A DNA stretch of 64,000 nucleotides from an uncultured Prevotella sp. (GCA_934256705.1 CAKQPF010000010.1:18014-82013); one strand, 5' to 3'; positions 8,800 to 17,972 are shown, counted from the first letter of the stretch. A program made the numbers and translations. Notes: a model not told the origin generated them from the sequence alone.

Positions 8800-11739
8800 T
8801 CAGAAATTCACCTGAGCATTGAATGTTACCGAACGGGTGAAAGGATAACTGAGACCTCGCTCCTGCCTTATGGTGCTGGCATAGAAGAGGTCATTAGCCG
8901 TAATGGAGAGTCTAAGCATGGATATCCAGCTGCCACGGAGTCTGTCAGAGTCCATATTGTATGCCAATCTGAGTGATGTCATGCTCAGCCTCTTCTCCCT
9001 TTGCACAAACCTTGACGTCGCCTTAGTAGCACTATTGTCCGTAATAGCCTTATAAAGAGCCACATCGCCAGGTTTCTGCCATCGTTCGGTAAGCGCACGG
9101 CGGTCATTGTTTGTCATATAGTTGACGTTCTCTATCTTCTGGTGCAGGGTATAATTATACTTGTCTGCGCCGAAAGAATAATTGAGATGAGTGCCTATTT
9201 CCCATGACTTATAGCGGATATTCAGTCCGGCATAGCCATTGAGAGCAGGCTCATTGACGCCTACTGGCACCTGATCCTTGGCATTCCATGTATATGTGGT
9301 GTTGCCGTATCGGTCGATATAGAGTTCCTTTCCCGTACCAGGGTCGATGCCAAGCGACCGCACAGCGTAGATGGTATTCATGGATTCGCCCTCCTTGAAG
9401 AGAAATACTGGAGTGGTGGAGCCTGAACTGCCGGCATTGACCATGTCGTTGTATCGCTGGAGAGCGTCGGAAATCTTGAGTATGGTGTTATGGTTTCTCG
9501 TGCCGTTGAGCGTGACATTGACCAGAAGGTCCCTTGTGCGCACCGGGGAATAACTTATGTTGAAGTCAAAGCCCTCATTGCGAAGGTCGCCCATATTTGC
9601 CTTATAGGTGTCGAATCCCAAAGATGGAGCGACCGTGATGCTGGTCAGGTTGCCCTTGGTCTTGTTGTTGTAATAGTTGAACTCCAGGTTAAGGCGGTTC
9701 TTCCAGAGTGAAGCCTCCAGACCGATGGTGCGGTTATATGTGGTCTGTCCCTTGAGGTCAGGATTGCCGAGCGTGGTTATTATGGCTCCGAAATATCCTC
9801 CATAGACCTTTGTCAGATAGCTGTACTGGTTGCTTGCCTGGTTGCGGTTGTAGTTCTGGTTGCCTGTAGTGCCGACATTTGCACGCAAGGCAAGCTGTGA
9901 TACCACTCCGCTTCCGGCGAAGAAACTCTCATTATGCACGTTCCATCTCAGTCCAGCACTCCAGTAAGGCGTGGTCTGCTGACGGTCGCCATAGAGTGAA
10001 CTGCCGTCCATGCGGATGGTAAGGTCGCAGAGATAACGGTTGTCGTAACTGTAATTCTGATTGCAGAAGATGCCTGCTGTGCGAACTTTTGACTTGCCTC
10101 CCGTGATTCTGCCGTACTTTTCATATTGCACTGCGTAGGAGATATAGTCCTGCGAATTGCCGAGAAATCCCGTCATGGTGTAGCTGTCGCTCTCATTTGA
10201 TGTCTGCTTTGCTTCGGCTCCGAGTATAGCCTGCACGTCGAAACGACCGAAACTATGTGTATATGACGTCAGCATACTGCCATAGACGGTGGTCGAGGAA
10301 CTGTGTCCGAGCGTGTATTTTCCACGCTGGTAGAGCGCATCGGGCGTGATGGAGGAATTGTTGTTGATATATTCGAAACTGCCAGGTGACACGTATGCAT
10401 CGTCACGGTTACTGTCATGGCTGAGTGAGAACGACCCTTTCAGGCGGATATCATCGGTTATGGTCCAGTTTATTCCGAAATTATTAGTCACGTCCATCCC
10501 TCTCGAAGTGGAGTAACTGTTGAGGTATCGCGCTTCATATACAGGCGACTGCATGGATGCCAGCACCCCGAGAGAGATGCCTTCAGGCGCTAAGTTTGAC
10601 AGGGAAAGCATGCGGTAGTAGTTGCCGTCAGCATCTTTCTCCTGGTAATAAGGCAGTGCCGAGGTGTAGGAAGAGAAGCTACCGTAAGGCGATTCCTTGC
10701 TGTCCACCATGGAAAACTGCAGGTCGTTGGTCACACGGATGCGGCGATTGGATATGATCAGCTTGGTGCCGGCCTCGTAAGTGTCTCGTCCGCTGCCCTT
10801 CATTGCACCGCTGAGATTGCTGTAACTCAGGTTTGCCGCGAAGCGAACTTTCGTTCCGCCAGGCAGTGATGTCTTTGGTGAAGCCTCGATGATGAGGGAA
10901 TGCTTGTGCTGGAAACCCATCTGCAAAGGCTTTGAAAGCCAATAGGTATCGACACCGCTGAGCACTGCACGGCGTGCCACATTATAGGAATTGGCATTCA
11001 GTCCTGCGTCTTCTCCCTCACGATAGGCATCAAATACGCCGGCTTTCTTCTGGAATTCCAGCACCTCTGCCGCATTCATCAGATTGTAGGACGACAGGTC
11101 TGGGATTTCAAACTTGCCGTTCATCGTATAGCTGATTTGTAATTTTCCTGCCATAGGGGTGATGGTCTCAATGACCACTACACCGTTTGCGGCACGCGAA
11201 CCGTATATCGCTGCAGCGGCTGCGTCTTTCAATATGGTGATGCTCTTCACGCGATTGATGTCGAGGTCATAGACTTTCTGCACGTTTACCTCGAATCCGT
11301 CGATGATGAATACAGGCAAAGTGGTCACTGTCTGCAGGTTGCTCTGCGAGATGTCCGGCATGGTGTTCTGTCCTCTTATTTCTATCTGGTCGGGTATATG
11401 GTTAGGGTCAGAACCGTAAAAGCCTCGGGTATCGACCACCTGAAACGAGGGGTCGAACACCTTCAGACCTTCAAGCAGATTGGTGCTGTTGACTTTCATC
11501 AGTTCTTTGCCTGACACCTGAACTGCCGTTCCCGTGAAACTATTCTTCGTCTTCGAATAATATCCCGTGACGACCGTTTCGCCTATCTCGCCTGACAGCA
11601 GCACATCCTTCTTTTGGCTGGTGCTGTCTTTCTTTGCCATAGCAGTCTTTTCCTTGGCTACCTTCTGCGTGTTGCTTTGAGCCAAGACCACGGTGTCTGC
11701 CGCCATCAGCATCAGTATGATCAATATTCTCGTCTTCAT
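8800..11739 (-). CDS. SusC/RagA-family TonB-dependent outer-membrane transporter
   Basis: A 979-residue transporter that would import its ligand across the outer membrane using TonB energy. After a signal peptide (MKTRILIILMLMAADTVVLAQ) comes a short linker and GETVVTGYYSKTK, the SusC plug entry. The plug runs about 60-200 and ends in the family signature ILKDAAAAAIYGSRAANGVVVIE. A 22-strand barrel follows, ending in FTRSVTFNAQVNF with a terminal Phe. The usual N-terminal carboxypeptidase-regulatory-like extension (about 80 residues) is absent. Its ATG overlaps the stop of the upstream susD by four bases (ATGA). Two SusD proteins flank it, so the pairing is ambiguous; the downstream one is the conventional partner. 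Confidence 0.93.
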   Translation of the reverse strand: MKTRILIILMLMAADTVVLAQSNTQKVAKEKTAMAKKDSTSQKKDVLLSGEIGETVVTGYYSKTKNSFTGTAVQVSGKELMKVNSTNLLEGLKVFDPSFQVVDTRGFYGSDPNHIPDQIEIRGQNTMPDISQSNLQTVTTLPVFIIDGFEVNVQKVYDLDINRVKSITILKDAAAAAIYGSRAANGVVVIETITPMAGKLQISYTMNGKFEIPDLSSYNLMNAAEVLEFQKKAGVFDAYREGEDAGLNANSYNVARRAVLSGVDTYWLSKPLQMGFQHKHSLIIEASPKTSLPGGTKVRFAANLSYSNLSGAMKGSGRDTYEAGTKLIISNRRIRVTNDLQFSMVDSKESPYGSFSSYTSALPYYQEKDADGNYYRMLSLSNLAPEGISLGVLASMQSPVYEARYLNSYSTSRGMDVTNNFGINWTITDDIRLKGSFSLSHDSNRDDAYVSPGSFEYINNNSSITPDALYQRGKYTLGHSSSTTVYGSMLTSYTHSFGRFDVQAILGAEAKQTSNESDSYTMTGFLGNSQDYISYAVQYEKYGRITGGKSKVRTAGIFCNQNYSYDNRYLCDLTIRMDGSSLYGDRQQTTPYWSAGLRWNVHNESFFAGSGVVSQLALRANVGTTGNQNYNRNQASNQYSYLTKVYGGYFGAIITTLGNPDLKGQTTYNRTIGLEASLWKNRLNLEFNYYNNKTKGNLTSITVAPSLGFDTYKANMGDLRNEGFDFNISYSPVRTRDLLVNVTLNGTRNHNTILKISDALQRYNDMVNAGSSGSTTPVFLFKEGESMNTIYAVRSLGIDPGTGKELYIDRYGNTTYTWNAKDQVPVGVNEPALNGYAGLNIRYKSWEIGTHLNYSFGADKYNYTLHQKIENVNYMTNNDRRALTERWQKPGDVALYKAITDNSATKATSRFVQREKRLSMTSLRLAYNMDSDRLRGSWISMLRLSITANDLFYASTIRQERGLSYPFTRSVTFNAQVNF

Positions 11740-13022
11740 CGGCTGATACGTTTATTGAGATAGTACAACTGTCCATCGCCAAAAAGGTCACGACGGTATT
11801 CATCATATATCATCGGAAGGAGATCTGCGTCCTCCGATGCGTCGGCTACATAGGTCACATCCTTGCTTGACTGCATTGCAATAAGGCGTTGGCGTGCCTC
11901 CTGCTTGCGATTTAATCTCCACAGGGATTCTGCCGCTATGAGCTGCACTTCGCCTAGCCTGATGTAAGGAATTGCAGCCGGAAGGTCGGTACTTCCACCG
12001 CTTTCTGTGCTCACATAGCCGGTAAGCAGGGTGTTGGGACCGTATTTATTTGACATTATCTGTGTGCCGTCTTCCTGCTCACGAAACCATGCTCTGCGGC
12101 GGATGTCGGTCTGCTGGGCGTATATCTTGTCGATGTCAGCACGGCATCTGACCTTCTTCTGGTCGAAAAGCGTTTCACTCAGACGGGTAAAACCGGTTGG
12201 CAACGACGACAAAGCAAAGATATTCTCGCGGGAGAAGCAGAAATCTGAACCATACTTGCCCGGTGTGACGAAGTAAAAGAGCTGGTATCGCGTTGCTACA
12301 CGTGCCGGATCAGTATGCAGCATCACGGAGTCTGCATTGTTCAATGCCTTCTGATAGTCACCTTTCCATAATGCTACCCTGGCTTTCAGTGCCTTTACGG
12401 CATAGGCATTGAGCTGGAAAGTGCGCAGTCTGCGGTCTATTTCGCCCACTTTCACCGATGATGGATTGGTGGCATTCATTATGGGATCATTTGCAGAAAG
12501 CAGCCTGTCTGCCTTGTCAAGCCATTCCTCTACACCGTCCATAGGAAGGTCCAGAAGGCGGTGGAGGTCAAAGGTCATGGCGGCTTTGATGGCATAACAC
12601 TCGCCCAGAACTATTTCCTTGAGTCCTGAAGTGAAGAATACCACCTTCGTATGCTCTGCTTCATCTATTATTCTATCGCATGATTCGATGACGCGGTCAG
12701 CACAAATCCGCATGGTGTCCATACGCTGACGCAATACTGGCGCATCGAAATCGAGCTTAGATGCCGCTGTGGTCTCTTCGTCATAAGGCTCTAATGTCTG
12801 TGAGGCGAACTCCATCATGCCGAGCGAAAGCGTGTTGCCATAAAGTTCTGGAGCACGCATCTGCATATAGATGCCTGTCAATGCCTGCATGAATGCTGTC
12901 TCATCCTTGAAGAATTTCCCCGCAGTGACGTCGCTGTCGTCGCCTGTCTTGTCGAAGAAATCATCGCAGCTCTGCAGCATTGTGCAAGCTATCATCATTA
13001 TATATATTATTCTTATTCTCAT
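11736..13022 (-). CDS. SusD/RagB family lipoprotein (first pair)
   Basis: About 428 residues from the ATG at 13020-13022, which gives the lipoprotein signal MRIRIIYIMMIACTMLQSC; the longer frame start (13127) would bury this signal. SusD features include DDFFDKTGDDSDVTAGKFF, an early helix with TGIYMQMRAPELYG, LGECYAIKAAMTFDLHRLLDLPM, and IPYIRLGEVQLIAAESLWR near the C-terminus. It lies 25 bp after the short SusC-like gene and overlaps the full SusC start by four bases. It may therefore serve the 600-residue receptor, the 979-residue one, or both. It is shorter than most SusD proteins (about 450-600). Confidence 0.9.
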   Translation of the reverse strand: MRIRIIYIMMIACTMLQSCDDFFDKTGDDSDVTAGKFFKDETAFMQALTGIYMQMRAPELYGNTLSLGMMEFASQTLEPYDEETTAASKLDFDAPVLRQRMDTMRICADRVIESCDRIIDEAEHTKVVFFTSGLKEIVLGECYAIKAAMTFDLHRLLDLPMDGVEEWLDKADRLLSANDPIMNATNPSSVKVGEIDRRLRTFQLNAYAVKALKARVALWKGDYQKALNNADSVMLHTDPARVATRYQLFYFVTPGKYGSDFCFSRENIFALSSLPTGFTRLSETLFDQKKVRCRADIDKIYAQQTDIRRRAWFREQEDGTQIMSNKYGPNTLLTGYVSTESGGSTDLPAAIPYIRLGEVQLIAAESLWRLNRKQEARQRLIAMQSSKDVTYVADASEDADLLPMIYDEYRRDLFGDGQLYYLNKRISR

Positions 13023-13047
13023 TGTCGAATGGATTTCGTTTTCCCTT

Positions 13048-14850
13048 TTAGAATTTAGCTTCCACTGTAAGGCAAGCCCTATGGCAATTTTCCTCCCCAC
13101 TGAGACGCACCATACCGCCTTTGACAAAGCGCCAGAGCGATGGAAACGCGTAGCCTATCTGGATGCTCTGCAACCTGTTGGTCTCCCAATTATCGGTGAA
13201 GAAGGATGCTGAAGCTGTCCACCGGTGCCATTGTCCGTAGATAACCATGCCAGCAAGCATATCCCTTACATCATCATAAGCGGCAGAAAGCGATGCACTT
13301 GCCGTCCAGTCCTTACCCTTCAGCGTCTTGCCCACGTCGCCATAGAGCATATTTGTGGACTCTGCACGCATGCCTGAAGCATTAAGATGCCATCCTTTGG
13401 CTTCAAAGTCGAGCGACAACAGACCGCGTGTCACTGCGTCAGGACGGATATTCTCATCGTAATAGCCTTGCAATTGTGCTCCCGTCTGGTAGTAATTATA
13501 TATGTATGTCTCGTTAGTGATGTTGGAATACATCGGTGTAAAAGCCTTGTAACTGTATGGCACCGTGGCACTTCTTCCCAGACCGAGAGAAAGTCTGAGG
13601 CAATCTATCCCGCTTTCAGCCATCCATGCCTCCCTGCTGATGTTCCATCCCAGGTCGGCAGCCCAATATACTTCGTTGCGATGCTTCGGAGAAAGGAGGG
13701 AAGAGCGGTTCATCGTCACGTTCATCGTGGCGCTGTAGCGTCCCTGATAGTCGTAGCCCACGTTAGCCATGCACTGCAATGTGCGCTCGAAGTCCCTCAC
13801 TGCCGTAGGTTTTCGCAGCGTGTCATAAGTCTGGGTAAATGATACATAGTTGAGTATGTCATTCAGTATTCCGCGTCCGGCGTATGATTCTCCTCCCCTT
13901 TCTCCGCTGTAAAGGCTTGCTCCTGCCGAGGCGAAGATGGTGTGTCCCCCGTTCATTGCCTTCTGATAAGCGAGCTTCAGTCCGCCGTCGTAGGTCATCG
14001 TCGTCTCGCGCATTATGTCATAAGTGCCTTTGTTGCGCAGGTTGTCCTCGTCCTTGAACACAGGTGAATAGGGTGAAAGGAACACATCGCGCCTCACTTC
14101 CTGACGCAGGAATGAGAAATAGCCCACTACTTCCAGTCCCGGCATGAGACTTAGCGTAGCCCGCACCCTGTCAGTAAGCGTGGAAAATCGGGTCTTGTCC
14201 GTGTCGTCGTCATTGAATGTCTCGTGGATGCCATAATTACCATACTGCAAGTCATTGCTTATGGTCAGCGCATTACGCCTATAACCTATATATGAACGCA
14301 TCTGAATGCGATCTGTTCCCTTAGTTTTCGTATCCGTTCCCGGGTCATAGATGGCAATGAAACGATAACCTACATTATCATCTCCCCCATCAGCAGTAAG
14401 CCAATGCTCTGCCCCCTTCATGGTGCCATTGCTGCCGTCGGCAGGTTTCCCTGCCTGAATATCAGCTCTATAGCCCAGGCTTAGCGGTCCTTTGCCATAC
14501 TTCTTCGTGACTATTTCCACAGCGCCTTTGCCGCCGTGTATGCCTAATTGCGCCAGTCTGACAGCGTCTCTGATGATTCTCACCTCAGATACCTCACCGA
14601 CTGTTATGCCGATAAGTGCGGTCTTTGGCATACGGACACCGTCTATAAGTATCTCGGGATTATCGTAAGTGGAGGCATCCAGCGTGCGGATGGCTGTCCA
14701 GAGATCGCGTGCACTGACGCGTTCCATCATCTCTGATGTCAGTATTCTGTCTGTCACGCCAAGGCGCAACGAGTCCCCTACGCTGGCTTTCACGCCAAGC
14801 GCAGCACCCCACAATATCAAGAGAAATAATAATCGAAAATATGAAAGCAC
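13048..14850 (-). CDS. Short SusC-like TonB-dependent outer-membrane protein
   Basis: A 600-residue outer-membrane protein and first gene of the locus. A signal peptide (about 1-22) is followed directly by a compact plug (about 30-125). Plug landmarks are EILIDGVRM, the SEVRIIRDAVRLAQLGIHGGKGAVEIVTKK segment (equivalent to the SusC ILKDA..YGSRAANGVV signature), and YRADIQAG at the barrel entry. The rest alternates like a beta-barrel and ends CLTVEAKF with C-terminal Phe. It is some 400 residues shorter than a typical SusC, so it must have a smaller barrel or very short loops. No frameshift is evident, so it seems an intact compact receptor rather than a fragment. The substrate is unknown. Confidence 0.82.
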   Translation of the reverse strand: MLSYFRLLFLLILWGAALGVKASVGDSLRLGVTDRILTSEMMERVSARDLWTAIRTLDASTYDNPEILIDGVRMPKTALIGITVGEVSEVRIIRDAVRLAQLGIHGGKGAVEIVTKKYGKGPLSLGYRADIQAGKPADGSNGTMKGAEHWLTADGGDDNVGYRFIAIYDPGTDTKTKGTDRIQMRSYIGYRRNALTISNDLQYGNYGIHETFNDDDTDKTRFSTLTDRVRATLSLMPGLEVVGYFSFLRQEVRRDVFLSPYSPVFKDEDNLRNKGTYDIMRETTMTYDGGLKLAYQKAMNGGHTIFASAGASLYSGERGGESYAGRGILNDILNYVSFTQTYDTLRKPTAVRDFERTLQCMANVGYDYQGRYSATMNVTMNRSSLLSPKHRNEVYWAADLGWNISREAWMAESGIDCLRLSLGLGRSATVPYSYKAFTPMYSNITNETYIYNYYQTGAQLQGYYDENIRPDAVTRGLLSLDFEAKGWHLNASGMRAESTNMLYGDVGKTLKGKDWTASASLSAAYDDVRDMLAGMVIYGQWHRWTASASFFTDNWETNRLQSIQIGYAFPSLWRFVKGGMVRLSGEENCHRACLTVEAKF

Positions 14851-14877
14851 TCTGTTGTATTATTAAAGTTACGCTTG

Positions 14878-14910
14878 CAAAGTTACAAAAAATAATATAA
14901 CAGATGCAAA
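14878..14910 (-). promoter_or_regulatory. Promoter for the double SusCD locus
   Basis: On the minus strand, TTTG (14907-14910), a 21-bp spacer and TAACTTTG (14878-14885) match the Bacteroidetes -33/-7 consensus, about 28 bp upstream of the first ATG. No AraC, HTCS or ECF sigma/anti-sigma gene adjoins the locus, so its regulator must lie elsewhere. Confidence 0.7.
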
Positions 14911-15195
14911 AAATCAGAGAAAAATGACATAAATACCTAATAATAGGTATCTGAATATCAGATTGCTCAGTCTCTTTTGCTGTCATTTCTCATTATGTTA
15001 TTATTTTGGGTACGAGATTGTAAGCAAAGTGTAAGGGGAATGGTATAGGGAATAGATAATAGGGAATAGATAATAGGAGATTAGCTTTTGTCAGGTAATA
15101 GGAGATTAGCATCCGCTTTCTTGAGAAACTGATGTCTGGCAGGATCATCATAAGGTGGGCATTGCATGGCGGATAGCACATTATAATATTCAGAT
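14911..15195. repeat. Intergenic spacer with AATAGGGAATAG units
   Basis: No gene seen. Contains tandem GGGAATAGATAATAGGGAATAG-type units ending in AATAGGAGATTAGC (about 15037-15115), the same family as at 3477, 23580 and 58335. Confidence 0.6.
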
Positions 15196-15233
15196 ATTAA
15201 AAGGAGCGTGACTCGATGGGGTCACGCTCCTTT
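15196..15233 (-). terminator. Terminator of the SDR gene
   Basis: Perfect 13-bp stem AAAGGAGCGTGAC (15200-15212) with its complement at 15221-15233 and an 8-nt loop. Read on the minus strand it is followed by TTTTAATA. It lies about 150 bp after the SDR stop, with two hairpin repeats between. Confidence 0.8.
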
Positions 15234-15265
15234 CTTGGTATTTCTGTTGTTGCGCCATTTGGGGA

Positions 15266-15294
15266 TTGCCCGGTAACGCGGGCAACACAGTGGC
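15266..15294 (+). repeat. Dispersed hairpin repeat, GGTRACGC-loop class (copy A)
   Basis: Perfect 6-bp stem TTGCCC/GGGCAA around GGTAACGC, followed by CACAGTGGC. It is the first of two copies spaced 66 bp apart in the 3' UTR of the SDR gene. Confidence 0.85.
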
Positions 15295-15331
15295 GGGCTC
15301 TTGTTGGCCTGTTATCGCCTCTTTTGGGGGA

Positions 15332-15360
15332 TTGCCCGGTAACGCAGGCAACACGGTGGC
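15332..15360 (+). repeat. Dispersed hairpin repeat, GGTRACGC-loop class (copy B)
   Basis: Stem TTGCCC/AGGCAA (one mismatch) around GGTAACGC, followed by CACGGTGGC. It ends 25 bp from the SDR stop codon. Confidence 0.83.
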
Positions 15361-15385
15361 TGTTGTTTGTTGTCTGTCCCTTGTC

Positions 15386-16195
15386 TTACTTAGGCTGCTT
15401 GCCGATGTAGGCGAGGATACCTCCATCCACGTAGAGGACGTGGCCATTTACGGCGTCAGAAGCCTTGGAAGCGAGGAATACTGCTGGACCACCGAGCTCA
15501 GAAGGGTCGAGCCAACGGCCTGCAGGAGTCTTTGCACAGATGAAAGAGTCGAATGGATGGCGGCTTCCGTCAGGCTGACGCTCACGGAGAGGCGCTGTCT
15601 GAGGAGTAGCGATGTAGCCAGGGCCGATGCCGTTACACTGGATGTTGTACTCACCATACTCAGAGCAGATGTTGCGGGTGAGCATCTTGAGACCGCCCTT
15701 TGCTGCAGCATAAGCAGATACTGTCTCACGACCGAGCTCAGACATCATAGAGCAGATATTGATGATCTTACCCTCCTTACGCTCCATCATCTCAGGGATT
15801 ACGGCAGAAGCGCAGATGAATGGTGCCACGAGATCGACGTCGATGACCTGCTGGAACTCAGCACGCTTCATCTCGTGCATAGGGATGCGCTTGATGATAC
15901 CAGCGTTGTTGACGAGGATGTCGATGTTGCCTACCTCCTTATGGATGGTTTCCACGAGTGCCTTGACAGCGTTTTCGTCAGTCACGTCGCATACATAGCC
16001 GTGCACGTTTTCGATGCCGGCCTCCTTATAGTTAGCGAGTCCGCGCTCGAGGGCAGCCTCGTTGATGTCATTGAAGATGATGTTCTTCACGCCTGCAGCC
16101 ACGAAAGCCTTGGCGATGTTGAAGCCAATACCGTAAGATGCGCCAGTAATCCACGCATTTTTACCCTCAAGGGAGAAATCTTTTAAGCTTGTCAT
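15386..16195 (-). CDS. SDR oxidoreductase, gluconate 5-dehydrogenase / KduD-like
   Basis: A 269-residue short-chain dehydrogenase, cytoplasmic. The Rossmann glycine motif TGASYGIG is at 17-24, NNAG at 96-99, and the catalytic Ser-Tyr-Lys is S149/Y162/K166 (NICSMMSELGRE, then SAYAAAKGG). The SMMSELGRE segment is typical of the gluconate 5-dehydrogenase (IdnO) and 2-dehydro-3-deoxygluconate 5-dehydrogenase (KduD) group, which interconverts 5-keto and 5-hydroxy sugar acids with NAD(P)H. Choosing between the two is not possible from sequence alone. The window also carries uxuB-uxuA, so a role in hexuronate degradation is plausible. A TACCTTTG box (minus, 16314-16321) lies about 120 bp upstream. 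It forms its own transcription unit between two terminators. Confidence 0.88.
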   Translation of the reverse strand: MTSLKDFSLEGKNAWITGASYGIGFNIAKAFVAAGVKNIIFNDINEAALERGLANYKEAGIENVHGYVCDVTDENAVKALVETIHKEVGNIDILVNNAGIIKRIPMHEMKRAEFQQVIDVDLVAPFICASAVIPEMMERKEGKIINICSMMSELGRETVSAYAAAKGGLKMLTRNICSEYGEYNIQCNGIGPGYIATPQTAPLRERQPDGSRHPFDSFICAKTPAGRWLDPSELGGPAVFLASKASDAVNGHVLYVDGGILAYIGKQPK

Positions 16196-16321
16196 AGTTT
16201 TTGTTGATTTATGATTTATGTTGATAGTTGTATGTTAGATGTCAGTTTTTGTCTTCGGGTGGCACTGGAATAGCATAAAATAGTATAGTCCACCTGTTTG
16301 TATATTCCGTAGGCAAAGGTA

Positions 16322-16363
16322 CAAAAAAAAATCGTATTGCACTAATAATGCAATACGATTTTT
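16322..16363 (-). terminator. Terminator of the tRNA-Gln transcript
   Basis: A perfect 15-bp stem AAAAATCGTATTGCA (16327-16341) pairs with 16349-16363 across a 7-nt loop. On the minus strand a run of T follows. It lies 50 bp downstream of tRNA-Gln. The TACCTTTG box of the next gene starts immediately after it. Confidence 0.9.
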
Positions 16364-16413
16364 GAAATTTTATATTTTGCTTTCACCTTTTCCCCGTAAT
16401 CACTTGCGGAGAG

Positions 16414-16484
16414 TTGTCCCATAAGGACTCGAACCTTATCAAACAGAACCAAAACCTGTTGTGCTACCATTACACCATGGGACA
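16414..16484 (-). tRNA. tRNA-Gln (anticodon TTG)
   Basis: The transcript strand reads TGTCCCATGGTGTAATGGTA at its 5' end and pairs TGTCCCA with TGGGACA in a 7-bp acceptor stem. The D arm holds TGGTA, the anticodon stem is ACAGG/TCTGT with loop TTTTGGT (anticodon TTG, reading CAA/CAG), and the T arm holds GGTTCGAGTCC. No CCA is encoded, as is common in this phylum. It has its own promoter (16523-16554) and terminator. Confidence 0.95.
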
Positions 16485-16522
16485 GTGTGAATGCAGAAAT
16501 TACTGCGTTTGATTTGCGTCTG

Positions 16523-16554
16523 CAAAGTTAATGTTTTTTTGCGACACTACCAAA
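16523..16554 (-). promoter_or_regulatory. tRNA-Gln promoter
   Basis: Minus strand: TTTG (16551-16554), 20-bp spacer, TAACTTTG (16523-16530), ending about 38 bp from the mature tRNA 5' end. It lies just beyond the tyrS stop. Confidence 0.75.
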
Positions 16555-16570
16555 TTTCAGCCGTTGTTTT

Positions 16571-17866
16571 TTATTTCACTGTGATGAGGAAATAGTTTTT
16601 CTTACCGCGCTGTGCAAGGAGATACTTGCCGTCGATGAGGTCGTCAGCAGTGACAGGACGGTTCTGGTCGCTTACTTTCTCCTTGTTGAGCGATACGCCT
16701 CCGCCCTGTATCATCTTGCGGCATTCTGCCTTTGATGGGAATACTGCCGCTGCGGTGGTAAGCACTTCGATGATAGGCTGTCCGAGAACGTCCTTGTCGA
16801 TGGTGAATGTAGGCACGCCTTCGAACACGTCGAGGAATGTCTGCTCGTCGAGTTTCTCAAGTCCTTCCTTTGTGCTCTTGCCGAAGAGGATGCTTGAAGC
16901 CTCGACAGCCATGTCGTAGTCTTCCTGTGAATGCACCATTACTGTCACCTCCTGTGCAAGACGCTTCTGGAGGATACGGCGACCCGGATCCTGCTTGTGC
17001 TCCTCTACGAGAGCGTCTATAACGTCCTTTTCGAGGGATGTGAATATCTTGATGTACTTCTCTGCGTCGTCATCGCTGACGTTGAGCCAGAACTGGAAGA
17101 ACTTGTAAGGGGATGTGCGCTTGCGGTCGAGCCAGATGTTTCCGCTCTCGGTCTTGCCGAATTTCTTGCCGTCAGCCTTGGTGATGAGAGGGCAGGTGAG
17201 TGCGTATGCTTCCTGGTCATTGCCCAGTGTGCGGCGAATGAGTTCGGTACCTGTGGTCATGTTGCCCCACTGGTCGTTTCCGCCGAGCTGCATCTTGCAT
17301 CCCTTGGTCTGGAAGAGGTGGAGGAAATCGTAGCCCTGAAGGAGCTGATATGTGAACTCTGTGAATGAGAGACCGTCGCGGGCTTCACCGTTGAGACGCT
17401 TCTGCACGGAGTCTTTCGCCATCATGTAGTTGACGGTGATGTGCTTGCCTACGGTGCGTGCGAAGTCGAGGAATGTGAAATCCTTCATCCAGTCGTAGTT
17501 GTTGACCATCTCTGCCGCATTAGGACCTTCGGCTTCGAAGTCGAGGAACTTGGCTACCTGCTGCTTGATGCACTCCTGGTTGTGGTAGAGAGTCTCGGCA
17601 TCGAGGAGGTTACGCTCCTGTGATTTGCCTGAAGGGTCACCGATCATACCTGTGGCACCGCCGACAAGGATGATAGGCTTATGTCCGCAGCGCTGGAGAT
17701 GACGGAGCATCATTATGCCGCAGAGGTGACCTATATGGAGAGAATCGGCGGTAGGGTCAGTGCCAAGGTAAGCAGTGACCATCTCTTTCTGAAGGAGTTC
17801 TTCAGCTCCTGGCATGATCTGTGCCAGCATACCGCGCCATTTCAGTTCTTCGATAAAGTTCTTCAT
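16571..17866 (-). CDS. tyrS: Tyrosine--tRNA ligase
   Basis: A 431-residue class I aminoacyl-tRNA synthetase that charges tRNA-Tyr in the cytoplasm. The HIGH motif is HIGH at 44-47, the KMSKS equivalent is KFGKT at 235-239, and LVGGATGMIGDPSGKS and GGNDQWGN mark the tyrosine-binding core. The C-terminus (about 365-431) is an S4 RNA-binding domain with KAECRKMIQGGGVSLN. The length is typical of TyrRS type 1. It ends the conserved order DUF4271-hemD-rnpA-yidD-tyrS and is followed on the same strand by tRNA-Gln. A hairpin repeat separates it from yidD. Confidence 0.97.
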   Translation of the reverse strand: MKNFIEELKWRGMLAQIMPGAEELLQKEMVTAYLGTDPTADSLHIGHLCGIMMLRHLQRCGHKPIILVGGATGMIGDPSGKSQERNLLDAETLYHNQECIKQQVAKFLDFEAEGPNAAEMVNNYDWMKDFTFLDFARTVGKHITVNYMMAKDSVQKRLNGEARDGLSFTEFTYQLLQGYDFLHLFQTKGCKMQLGGNDQWGNMTTGTELIRRTLGNDQEAYALTCPLITKADGKKFGKTESGNIWLDRKRTSPYKFFQFWLNVSDDDAEKYIKIFTSLEKDVIDALVEEHKQDPGRRILQKRLAQEVTVMVHSQEDYDMAVEASSILFGKSTKEGLEKLDEQTFLDVFEGVPTFTIDKDVLGQPIIEVLTTAAAVFPSKAECRKMIQGGGVSLNKEKVSDQNRPVTADDLIDGKYLLAQRGKKNYFLITVK

Positions 17867-17910
17867 TATCTTTGTTGTTTAGTTGTTTTATTGGTTATTG
17901 ATGGGGAAAA

Positions 17911-17939
17911 TCAGCCGGTAACGCGGCTGACACAGTGGC
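17911..17939 (+). repeat. Dispersed hairpin repeat, GGTRACGC-loop class
   Basis: Perfect 6-bp stem TCAGCC/GGCTGA around GGTAACGC, followed by CACAGTGGC. The stem sequence differs from the TTGCCC copies yet pairing is complete. Located between yidD and tyrS. Confidence 0.85.
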
Positions 17940-17972
17940 TGCCTTCTTCCTTTCTGCTGTATGGGGAAATGA

